A DNA stretch of 64,000 nucleotides, from assembly GCA_963818645.1 (NCBI GenBank), contig CAWFTF010000022.1, positions 4,704 through 68,703 on the forward strand, in the 5' to 3' direction. Positions 54,643 through 64,000 of the stretch are shown one piece after another. The number at the start of each line of letters is the position of its first letter. Position 1 is the stretch's first letter. The notes beneath the pieces were generated by a model. The model did not search any database, was not told where the DNA came from, and saw only the letters and a list, made by a program, of their open reading frames with translations. The position numbers were made by a program, and so were the translations under genes. This stretch comes from Gp6-AA40 sp963818645 (GTDB lineage Bacteria > Acidobacteriota > Vicinamibacteria > Vicinamibacterales > UBA2999).

Positions 54643-55050
54643 TCAGCTCGCCGTTCGCCGCAGAGTTTCCTTCCACGCGATGTAGTGTCCTTCCGCGTTG
54701 GTGGAGCTCGAGCCGAACACCTCGACCGAGTCGGGTCGCGAGACGTAACTCACCTCGACGAACTTCTCGCCCAACTTCATGTGGTAGTGGCATACGCCGT
54801 CGAAGACGTATCCGTTGCCCGCGGGCGCGCCCGCTACGTCGAGACGAAAGAGGTTCGGCGCAATCCAACTCATGCTGAAACGCGCGTCAACGACCGTCCC
54901 ATCAGCGAAGTCGTGTGTGAAAACCACTTCGAAGCCATCGTCCGTCGAGACGTTGGTTTGTCGGACCCGGTAGCTGGCTGACTTGCCCGCGGCGTCGTAC
55001 CACATACCGGATCCATCGAAGGTTCCAATCAACCCCTCGATTGAGCTCAC
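54643..55050 (-). CDS. Hypothetical protein, lipocalin-like beta fold
   Basis: 135 residues from GTG 55050, where GGAGG lies six bases upstream. It is beta-rich with alternating polar/hydrophobic stretches (TFDGSGMWYDAAGKSASYRV, FEVVFTHDFADGTVVDARFSM) and a late HYIAWKETLRR; the pattern suggests a small barrel of the lipocalin or DUF1579 kind, without a recognised signature. Sits between tmk and the glutaminyl cyclase. Confidence 0.7.
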   Translation of the reverse strand: MSSIEGLIGTFDGSGMWYDAAGKSASYRVRQTNVSTDDGFEVVFTHDFADGTVVDARFSMSWIAPNLFRLDVAGAPAGNGYVFDGVCHYHMKLGEKFVEVSYVSRPDSVEVFGSSSTNAEGHYIAWKETLRRTAS

Positions 55051-55063
55051 GTGACTCCTCCGC

Positions 55064-55657
55064 TCAGAGCAACGATCGTACTGCGTCGAAGACGTCGGCG
55101 GCGACAGCGGTGCGGTCGCGATTTGCGTCGAGACGAATCCACCCGTGTGATGCGGCCTGACGCAGATAGCTCTCCCGCACGCGACCCAGCAGTGCGAGAT
55201 CGCGCTCGTATTTGTCGCGGTCGGAGGTCTTGCGGCGAGCGGACACGTCAGGGGCAATGTCGAGGAGGAATGTCATGTCCGGCTGCGGCAGGTGTCGCTG
55301 GACGTCACGAAGCCAGGCGGCGTCGAGTCCCTGGGTCTCGCCGTAGGCGATGCTCGACGCGACGTATCGATCGCAGACGAGAACCGTGCCTTGCGCCAGT
55401 TCGCGTTCGATCATCGGCCTCGCTTCGTAGCGATTCGCGATGTAGAGCAGCTGCATCACATCCGCGTCCCACTCGCGCGCACCGGCCAGCGCCTGGCGAA
55501 TCTCAATGCCTATCGGCGTCTCGTACGCGGGAAACGACAACAGCCGCACCTGACGGCCGGCTTCGATGAGCCGATCGCGCAGCCGCTCTGCCTGTGTCTG
55601 CTTGCCGCTTTGATCGAGGCCTTCGAAGGCGATGAGAAGGCCGCGCATCAGAGCCAT
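55064..55657 (-). CDS. tmk: Thymidylate kinase
   Basis: Phosphorylates dTMP to dTDP. 197 residues: P-loop FEGLDQSGKQTQAERL near 10-25, VLVCDRYVASSIAYGETQGLD near 92-113 with the DRY motif, and MTFLLDIAPDVSARR near 128. Two in-frame ATGs (55657, 55648) are possible. A very large seven-base inverted repeat lies just upstream. Confidence 0.94.
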   Translation of the reverse strand: MALMRGLLIAFEGLDQSGKQTQAERLRDRLIEAGRQVRLLSFPAYETPIGIEIRQALAGAREWDADVMQLLYIANRYEARPMIERELAQGTVLVCDRYVASSIAYGETQGLDAAWLRDVQRHLPQPDMTFLLDIAPDVSARRKTSDRDKYERDLALLGRVRESYLRQAASHGWIRLDANRDRTAVAADVFDAVRSLL

Positions 55658-55658
55658 G

Positions 55659-55868
55659 CAGTTCCAGGTTCCCGGTTCCGGGTTCCGGGTTCGTGTTCAG
55701 GTTCCGGTTCAAGGTTCGAGGTGCAGATGTTCATGGTTCCTGTTTGAGCCTCATCACGTCCGAGTCTGGAGCTACGACTCCGCCGTCCGGAACCTCGAAC
55801 TCCGAACCTGGAACCAAGAACCCGAACCCCGACCACGAACGTGGAACATGGAACCCGGAACACGGAAC
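55659..55868. repeat. Large inverted heptanucleotide repeat (GGTTCCG / CGGAACC)
   Basis: The largest member of the family. The left arm (about 55661-55745) has roughly eleven GGTTCCG-type units; the right arm (about 55790-55866) has the inverse (CGAACTC, CGAACCT, GGAACCA, AGAACCC, GAACCCC, GGAACAT, GGAACCC). It fills the 215-base gap between lysA and tmk. Confidence 0.93.
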
Positions 55869-55872
55869 TGCG

Positions 55873-57138
55873 CTAGCTCTCGAGCGCCAGCACATCGTCG
55901 AGCGTCTGCCGGCGCCGGATAATCTCGAATCGATCGTTGTCCACGAGCACTTCCGGAGCGAGGAAGCGCCGGTTGTAATTTGACGCCATGACGGCGCCGT
56001 ACGCGCCTGTGTCGAGGACAGCCACCAGATCGTCCACGCGAAGCTCCGGCAACGACCGCTCACGCGCAAAGACGTCGCTGCTCTCGCAGATCGGCCCGAC
56101 GATGTCCCATGCGCTCTCGGGGCCGCTGCGCGGCGCAACCGGCAGAATCCGGTGAAACGATCCGTACAGCGCGGGGCGCATCAGCTCTGTCATACCGGCA
56201 TCGAGAACAGCGAACTGCCGGCCATCCGGAAATCGCTTCACGTCGACGATTCGCGACACGAGCGCACCGGCATTGCCAACGACGGCGCGCCCAGGTTCGA
56301 GCACAACTGGAATGCCAATCCCACGCAGTTCGGGCAGGACGGCGGCCGCGTAGTCCGATGGCGTCAGCAGCGGACGTCCTTCGTAGCCGATGCCGAGACC
56401 CCCTCCAAGATCGACGTGCTCGAGCGTGAAGCCGTCCTCGCACAATTCCCGCGCCAGTGCTACCAGTGCGCGCGCCGCACGTACGAGCGGCTCTGCAGAC
56501 GTGATCTGCGATCCGATGTGGATGTGCACGCCGACGAACGTGAGACTCGAAAGGCGCCGACGGTCGGCGTAGATCGCGCGCGCCTCCTGAATGGGCACGC
56601 CGAACTTGTTCGACTTGAGTCCCGTGGAGATGTTTGGATGACTCCGCGCATCGATGTCGGGATTGACGCGGAGCGCCACGCGAGCCACGCGTCCCTGCGC
56701 CGCCGCAATCGACGCGATGCGATCCAGCTCCCCTGCAGACTCGGCGTTGATCGTGCCGATTTCGAGAGCAATCGCCGACTCGAGCTCGTCGCGCGTCTTC
56801 CCCACACCGGTGAACACGATGTCTTTCGGGGCAAAGCCGGCCCGCTGCGCTACGTCGATTTCGCCCCACGAGTTGGCATCCGCGCGACTGCCGAGCGAGC
56901 GCAGCAGGCGCAGCAACGCCAGCGTCGAATTGGCCTTCAGCGCGTAGTGAATCGCGTGCGGATACTCGGCAAACGCCGAATCGATCTCCCGATAGGCGCT
57001 TCGGATCGCTTCGGCACTGTAGACATACGCGGGCGTGCCAACGGCCTCGACGATGGAGGGCACGCTGACGCGGTCGCAGAGGAGACCTGCTGGAGAGGGT
57101 TGGAACGGTAGGTACACGAGCGTTTGGCATGTTATCAT
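55873..57138 (-). CDS. lysA: Diaminopimelate decarboxylase
   Basis: Last step of lysine synthesis, pyridoxal phosphate-dependent. 421 residues: PLP lysine in HYALKANSTLALLRLL near 65, HIGSQITSAEPLV near 205, LDLGGGLGIGYEG-type loop (EHVDLGGGLGIGYEGRPLL) near 240, VLEPGRAVVGNAGALV near 275, ICESSDVFARER near 350 and GAYGAVMASNYNRR near 385. The first 20 codons look poorly conserved, so a later start is possible. Divergent from the sigma gene. Confidence 0.94.
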   Translation of the reverse strand: MITCQTLVYLPFQPSPAGLLCDRVSVPSIVEAVGTPAYVYSAEAIRSAYREIDSAFAEYPHAIHYALKANSTLALLRLLRSLGSRADANSWGEIDVAQRAGFAPKDIVFTGVGKTRDELESAIALEIGTINAESAGELDRIASIAAAQGRVARVALRVNPDIDARSHPNISTGLKSNKFGVPIQEARAIYADRRRLSSLTFVGVHIHIGSQITSAEPLVRAARALVALARELCEDGFTLEHVDLGGGLGIGYEGRPLLTPSDYAAAVLPELRGIGIPVVLEPGRAVVGNAGALVSRIVDVKRFPDGRQFAVLDAGMTELMRPALYGSFHRILPVAPRSGPESAWDIVGPICESSDVFARERSLPELRVDDLVAVLDTGAYGAVMASNYNRRFLAPEVLVDNDRFEIIRRRQTLDDVLALES

Positions 57139-57250
57139 GCGCGCATTTCCTGCATTTCAGGCTCGAACGCGGTATCTCACATCAGCCTCGACTGCCCGTT
57201 TTGCGGTTCTTCGTTTCTCGCGCGAGCACACGCGCGACTATCTGGTCGTG

Positions 57251-57865
57251 ATGTCTGCTGACGCGCCCTCTCCAACACAGTTGACCGACGAGATCATCGA
57301 ACGCTGTCTGAACGGCGATCAGGCAGCGTGGGAATCGATCGTGCGGATGTATCGGCGGAAGGTTTTCAACGTCGCGTACAAGTTCGTCGGCCGTCACGAT
57401 CAGGCGGAGGACCTCACGCAGGACGTCTTCCTCAAGTTGTACAAGTCGCTCGATACGTTCGATCGCCGCGCGAACTTCCAGACATGGCTCATCAGCGTGA
57501 GCCGCAATCTGTGCATCGATCACTACCGCGCCGTCCGCAAAGAGCGCGAGACGATCAACCGCGACGTCGATCCGAGCGACTTTGCACCAGCCTCTCCGGA
57601 TACGCGCGCCGATACACAACTCGAGCAGCGCGATCGCGTCAAGCTGCTGCGCAGGGCTCTCGACAAGCTGGCGCCGACACTGCGCACCGCGGTCATGCTG
57701 AGAGATATCCAGGAATTGACCTACCAGGAAATCGCCGACCGGCTGCACTTACCCGAGGGGACCGTCAAATCGCGCATCAATCGGGGCCGGACCGAACTTG
57801 CGAGGCAGATCCAACGTCTGCGTGAAGAGCAGGACGCTGTGCCGAGAACCGGAGTATCAGGATGA
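57251..57865 (+). CDS. ECF-type RNA polymerase sigma factor
   Basis: 204 residues from ATG 57251: region 2 near 15-85 (AAWESIVRMYRRKVFNVAYKFVG, AEDLTQDVFLKLYKSLDTF, FQTWLISVSRNLCIDHYR) and region 4 near 135-190 (LAPTLRTAVMLRDIQELTYQEIADRLHLPEGTVKSRINRGRTELARQI). Coupled by ATGA to a STAS protein and then to a small coiled-coil protein instead of an anti-sigma membrane protein. Confidence 0.93.
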   Translation: MSADAPSPTQLTDEIIERCLNGDQAAWESIVRMYRRKVFNVAYKFVGRHDQAEDLTQDVFLKLYKSLDTFDRRANFQTWLISVSRNLCIDHYRAVRKERETINRDVDPSDFAPASPDTRADTQLEQRDRVKLLRRALDKLAPTLRTAVMLRDIQELTYQEIADRLHLPEGTVKSRINRGRTELARQIQRLREEQDAVPRTGVSG

Positions 57866-58203
57866 ATCTGACGACCGACCGCAACCAGAACGTCTCCATA
57901 GTCCGCGTCAACGAGACCCGGCTGATGTATCCGATCCTCTCCGAGTTCGCGAGCACAATCACGTCGCTCATCGGAAGCGGCGACAAGAAGCTATTGCTCG
58001 ACCTGTCGACGGTGACCTACGTCGACAGCGCCACCATTGGCTGCCTGATGGACCTCTACCGGCAGGCCAACGCCGCAGGCGGCGCCCTGAAGCTGTCAGG
58101 CGTGCAGAAGCGGGTGGAAACCATGCTCTCGATGACGGGAGCCCAGAACTTTCTCGAGATTCATCCCGACGAGGCGTCGGCGATCAGGAGCTTCGGGGTA
58201 TGA
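57862..58203 (+). CDS. STAS-domain protein (anti-anti-sigma factor family)
   Basis: 113 residues with the SpoIIAA/RsbV fold: LLLDLSTVTYVDSATIGCLMDLYRQA near 50-75, containing the conserved D-S where these proteins are phosphorylated on Ser, and GALKLSGVQKRVETML. In such systems a kinase anti-sigma factor phosphorylates the STAS protein; no kinase is adjacent here. Overlaps both neighbours by 4 bases (ATGA). Confidence 0.92.
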   Translation: MNLTTDRNQNVSIVRVNETRLMYPILSEFASTITSLIGSGDKKLLLDLSTVTYVDSATIGCLMDLYRQANAAGGALKLSGVQKRVETMLSMTGAQNFLEIHPDEASAIRSFGV

Positions 58204-58469
58204 GCACTCGAACCATCACGACCACGACTGGAGCCGAGATCCCGCTCGACGGCGACCTCCTCGCCATCATGGAGGCGCTCTACCGCGAGGTCACCGCCCG
58301 ACGCGAGCTCGAACGGTCCTTCGAGGACATGGTCAGGGAGATCAATCACCTGATCGAGCAGATGGACGACGGTGAACGTCGGGCCTATCTGCTCGAGAGC
58401 CTGTTTCTGAATACGGTGAAGTACGAGAACGACAAGCTCGAGGCGTATATGCGGAGAATTGCCCGCTAG
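58200..58469 (+). CDS. Small acidic coiled-coil protein in the sigma-STAS operon
   Basis: 89 residues, almost entirely helical, rich in Glu/Arg (LYREVTARRELERSFEDMVREINHLIEQMDDGERRAYLLESLF); likely coiled coil. Starts on the STAS stop (ATGA). It is not a known anti-sigma domain; it may be the partner that binds STAS or sigma, which is a testable guess. Confidence 0.7.
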   Translation: MSTRTITTTTGAEIPLDGDLLAIMEALYREVTARRELERSFEDMVREINHLIEQMDDGERRAYLLESLFLNTVKYENDKLEAYMRRIAR

Positions 58470-58479
58470 CAACTCGCTG

Positions 58480-59394
58480 CTAGTTCGCCTGAATGGGATC
58501 CGTTATCGGGACCGGCACGGCCTGAGCCGCATCCCCTCTTCCCTCGACCAGCATCCACGCCTCTGATTCTTCCAGCACCTGCGCAGCAAACGCTGTGTGG
58601 AGCGCATGCCCGCCTCGGTGAGCAACCAGGTGGCCGATCATCGGGTAGCCGACGAGCGCCATGTCGCCAATGACATCCAGAATCTTGTGGCGTACGAACT
58701 CATCGTCGAAGCGCAGGCCATTGTTCAATACGCCGGTGTCCGAGATGACGATGGCGTTTTCGAGCGAGCCGCCAAGCGCCAGACCCTGCTGACGCAGCAT
58801 CTCGACTTCGTTCAGAAACGTAAACGTGCGCGCCGGCGCGATCTCGTCGATAAACGCATCGGACGTGAGGCGAATCGTTCGCGACTGGTGACGCAGCATC
58901 GGATGATCGAACGCGATGCTGTACGTGACCTTGAAATGATCCGACGGATAGATCGCGATCCGCTTATCGCCACGCGTCAACGAGATCGGTCGAAGAATCT
59001 TGAGATACCGGCGCGGCGCGTCGAGCGTCTTGGCACCGGCTTCCTGAATCAGGTAGACGAACGGCGCAGCGCTGCCGTCCATGATCGGCACTTCCGGCGA
59101 GTTCAACTCGACGGTCACGTTATCGATGCCCAGGCTGACGAGCGCGGCGAGCAGATGCTCGACGGTATCCACCTGAACGGCATCCCGCATGAGGCCCGTG
59201 GCGTAGTTGATCGCGCCAACGTGATTGACTTGCGCCGGCAGCTCGAGCCCACCAAGGTCCGAGCGGCGAAAGCGAATCCCCGATCCTGCAGGGGCAGGAC
59301 GAAGAGAGAGGGTCACCTTACGGCCCGAGTGGAGGCCGATACCCGCGCAGGAAATGCCGCGGCGAAGTGTTCGTTGCAATAACTGGCTGGTCAC
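58480..59394 (-). CDS. lpxC: UDP-3-O-acyl-N-acetylglucosamine deacetylase
   Basis: Committed step of lipid A synthesis, zinc-dependent. 304 residues: GIGLHSGRKVTLSLRP near 18, zinc ligand and active-site region VDTVEHLLAALVSLGIDNVTVEL near 75-97, SPEVPIMDGSAAPFVYLIQEAG near 100, ARTFTFLNEVEMLRQQGLALGGSLENAIVI near 185 and FVRHKILDVIGDMALVG near 235 with the catalytic His. GTG start. An extended -10-like element (TGCTATACG) lies about 25 bases upstream. Confidence 0.96.
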   Translation of the reverse strand: MTSQLLQRTLRRGISCAGIGLHSGRKVTLSLRPAPAGSGIRFRRSDLGGLELPAQVNHVGAINYATGLMRDAVQVDTVEHLLAALVSLGIDNVTVELNSPEVPIMDGSAAPFVYLIQEAGAKTLDAPRRYLKILRPISLTRGDKRIAIYPSDHFKVTYSIAFDHPMLRHQSRTIRLTSDAFIDEIAPARTFTFLNEVEMLRQQGLALGGSLENAIVISDTGVLNNGLRFDDEFVRHKILDVIGDMALVGYPMIGHLVAHRGGHALHTAFAAQVLEESEAWMLVEGRGDAAQAVPVPITDPIQAN

Positions 59395-59586
59395 GGTGTG
59401 TTCCGGCTAGCGGTCCGTATAGCAAGCCAGATACCATGACCAGGAGAGTAGCACGATAGCTGATTAACCCGTTGGAGATCAGGCCGTTGCCGCTATTTCA
59501 ATGTTCCAGGCACAATTGCCTAAATCATTCACTTGTGGCCTTTGTGACACAAGTCTCGACCGCCGGTCTGTGGCCTCTGAACCACA

Positions 59587-62502
<2,916 letters not shown>

Positions 62503-62523
62503 AGCACCCAGTGGGGAATTTCC

Positions 62524-62545
62524 GAATGGTCCGAAACGACCATTC
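62524..62545. promoter_or_regulatory. Perfect palindrome upstream of uvrA, candidate SOS operator or hairpin
   Basis: GAATGGTC (62524-62531), six-base spacer, GACCATTC (62538-62545): two perfect 8-base inverted arms 22 bases ahead of the uvrA ATG, overlapping the stop of the next gene. uvrA is SOS-controlled in many bacteria, but this does not match the LexA consensus of a group I know, so the assignment is a guess; it might instead be a transcript hairpin, though no T-tract follows. Confidence 0.4.
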
Positions 62546-64000
62546 TAACTCTGTGGGCGGGTCCGGCGCAGCTGGGAGTGCCTGTAGCCGTAAAACGCGT
62601 AGATGAGGGCGCCGATGACGAGCCAGATCCCGAACCGTTCCCAGGCCGTTCGCGGCAATCCGAGCATCGTGTAGAAGCACGCGAACGCACCGATCAGGCT
62701 GACCGCCCAGACCAGCGGGACGCGGAATGGCCGTGGCCTGTCGGGTTCCGTATGCCTGAGCACCAGCACGCCGATACAGACGATGGCAAAGGCGGACAGC
62801 GTCCCGATGTTGGTGAGGTCGTAGATTTCGTTCTCGTCGGCGACCAGCGCGCCAAGCGCAACCACGATTCCGGTCGCCCAGGTGGTGATGTGCGGCACAC
62901 GCCGTTTCTCGCTCACCTTCGCCGCCCACGCCGGAAGCAGCCCGTCGCGTGCCATCGCGAAGAAGATCCGGGGCTGGCCGTACTGAAAGACCAGCAGCAC
63001 CGCGGTAATCGAGATCACTGCGCCAAACGACACGATCCAGCCGGCCGTCTTCAGCCCCGCGACGTCCAAGTGCCTTCGCGAGCGGATCGGCAGCGCGCAG
63101 TTCCATGTACGGCACGAGCCCTGTCGCGACAATGCCGACGATGACGTAGATGAGCGTGCAGATGGCGAGTCCGCCGAGGATGCCGATCGGGAGATTTCGC
63201 TGCGGATTCTTCGTCTCCTCTGCTGCGGTGGAGATCGCGTCGAAGCCGATGTAGGCGAAGAAGACGATGGCCGCGCCCTGATGGATGCCGGTCCAGCCGT
63301 TCGGCGCGAACGGCACGTAGTTGGCCGTGTCGATGTGAATCGCGCCGACGACGACGAACAGCCCGAGCACGAGCAGCTTCACGACGACCATGATGTTGTT
63401 CGCGCGAGCGCTCTCTTTGACGCCAAGCAGCAGCACCCAGGTCACGAGCATGACGATCGCGAACGCCGGAATATTGAGGAGGATCGGAATGCCGCCGATT
63501 CGCGGGGCCGTCTCGAGCAGCGCCTGCACGGCCGGATCGGCGCTCAACGTCACCGCCCTGTAGCCGTGCGTCAGCCATCCCGGGAATGTCACGCCGAACC
63601 CGCTCATGAACGACGCGAAGTAGCCGCCCCACGCCACGGCGACGGCAATGTTTCCGACGGCGTACTCGAGGATGAGATCCCAGCCGATCACCCAGGCAAC
63701 GAGCTCGCCGAGCGTCGCGTAGGAGTACGCATAGGCGCTGCCCGCCTGCGGGATCATCGCGGCCAGCTCCGCGTAGCACAGTGCGGCGAGGCCGCACACG
63801 AAGCCGAGTAACACGAACGAAAGAATCAGCGCTGGACCAGCGCCGGCGCGGATGATCGTGCCATCGGGACGAATCTCCCCGGCGGCTGCAGTCCCGATTG
63901 ACGAGAAGATCCCGGCGCCGATGACGGCGCCGATCGCGAGCATGATCAGGTCGCCGGCGCCGAGGACGCGCTTCAGAGAGTGCGCGCCTTCGACAGGTTG
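62545..64000 (-). CDS. APC-superfamily amino acid permease, 5' end missing, frameshifted
   Basis: Inner-membrane amino acid transporter of the cationic amino acid/LAT-like type. The visible part opens with LKRVLGAGDLIMLAIGAVIGAGIF, then CYAELAAMIPQAGSAYAYSYATLGELVAWVIGWDLILEY and AIVFFAYIGFDAISTAAEETKNPQRNLPIGI, standard APC motifs. The frame breaks after DPLAKAL: one surplus base near 63067 separates it from DVAGLKTAGWIVSFGAVIS, which continues to 62545. Its start lies past the window edge. It is not close to the permease at 32223 in sequence. Confidence 0.88.

Overview
The window is a dense, GC-rich chromosomal segment of a Gram-negative bacterium. Outer-membrane functions are present (LpxC, a TamA/TamB pair, many lipoproteins), as are class II ribonucleotide reductase, diaminopimelate decarboxylase, three sigma-54 activators and three sigma factor operons. 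I suspect an Acidobacteriota (Vicinamibacteria-like) genome from this gene mix, but that is inference; no rRNA, tRNA, phage or transposon is visible. Almost everything is core metabolism or envelope biology. Many genes are joined by 4-base NTGA stop/start overlaps.

Layout. 1-2.3 kb: nrdJ (runs off the left edge) behind a textbook pair of NrdR boxes. 2.3-7.2 kb: a sensor kinase/NtrC-type regulator operon and a divergent CPBP protease. 7.2-20.4 kb: a long leftward series (transaldolase, carboxyltransferase, small leader ORF with attenuator-like hairpins, HAD hydrolase, biotin carboxylase, biotin carrier, TamB, TamA, SurA-like chaperone). 20.5-28.9 kb: dienelactone hydrolase, GT87-like membrane protein, ECF sigma/anti-sigma operon, NifA-like activator, HExxH protein. 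28.9-36.4 kb: HslVU, a tyrosine-rich PEGA protein, an amino acid permease, a second ECF sigma/anti-sigma operon. 36.6-42 kb: an HTH-REC fusion with an ABC-F ATPase, then a kinase and NtrC regulator. 42-48.9 kb: DUF1697, xerC, trmFO, topA, dprA. 49.1-53.8 kb: TPR protein, lipoprotein, rplU-rpmA-obgE-nadD-rsfS-comF. 53.8-64 kb: glutaminyl cyclase, tmk, lysA, a sigma-STAS-coiled-coil operon, lpxC, uvrA and a second permease (runs off the right edge).

The most unusual feature is a dispersed family of seven-base tandem repeats, in at least 15 places, mostly at gene junctions. Each site has its own seven-base word or a shared one (TTGGGAG recurs), usually as inverted arms able to form a long hairpin. 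Several have been absorbed into function: they encode signal peptides (TamA, a lipoprotein, probably the SurA-like protein), a stop codon (trmFO), a C-terminal tail, an ABC-F linker, and the -35 box of a leaderless permease gene. Because 7 is not a multiple of 3, gain or loss of one unit shifts the frame. A second candidate regulatory system is the leader ORF with mutually exclusive hairpins ahead of the HAD-carboxylase-Tam operon.

Six genes (tamB, PEGA protein, a kinase, xerC, topA, a permease) carry a small frameshift, and a seventh (SurA-like) has its signal peptide out of frame. Since topA and xerC are normally needed, assembly error is the likeliest cause for most of these.
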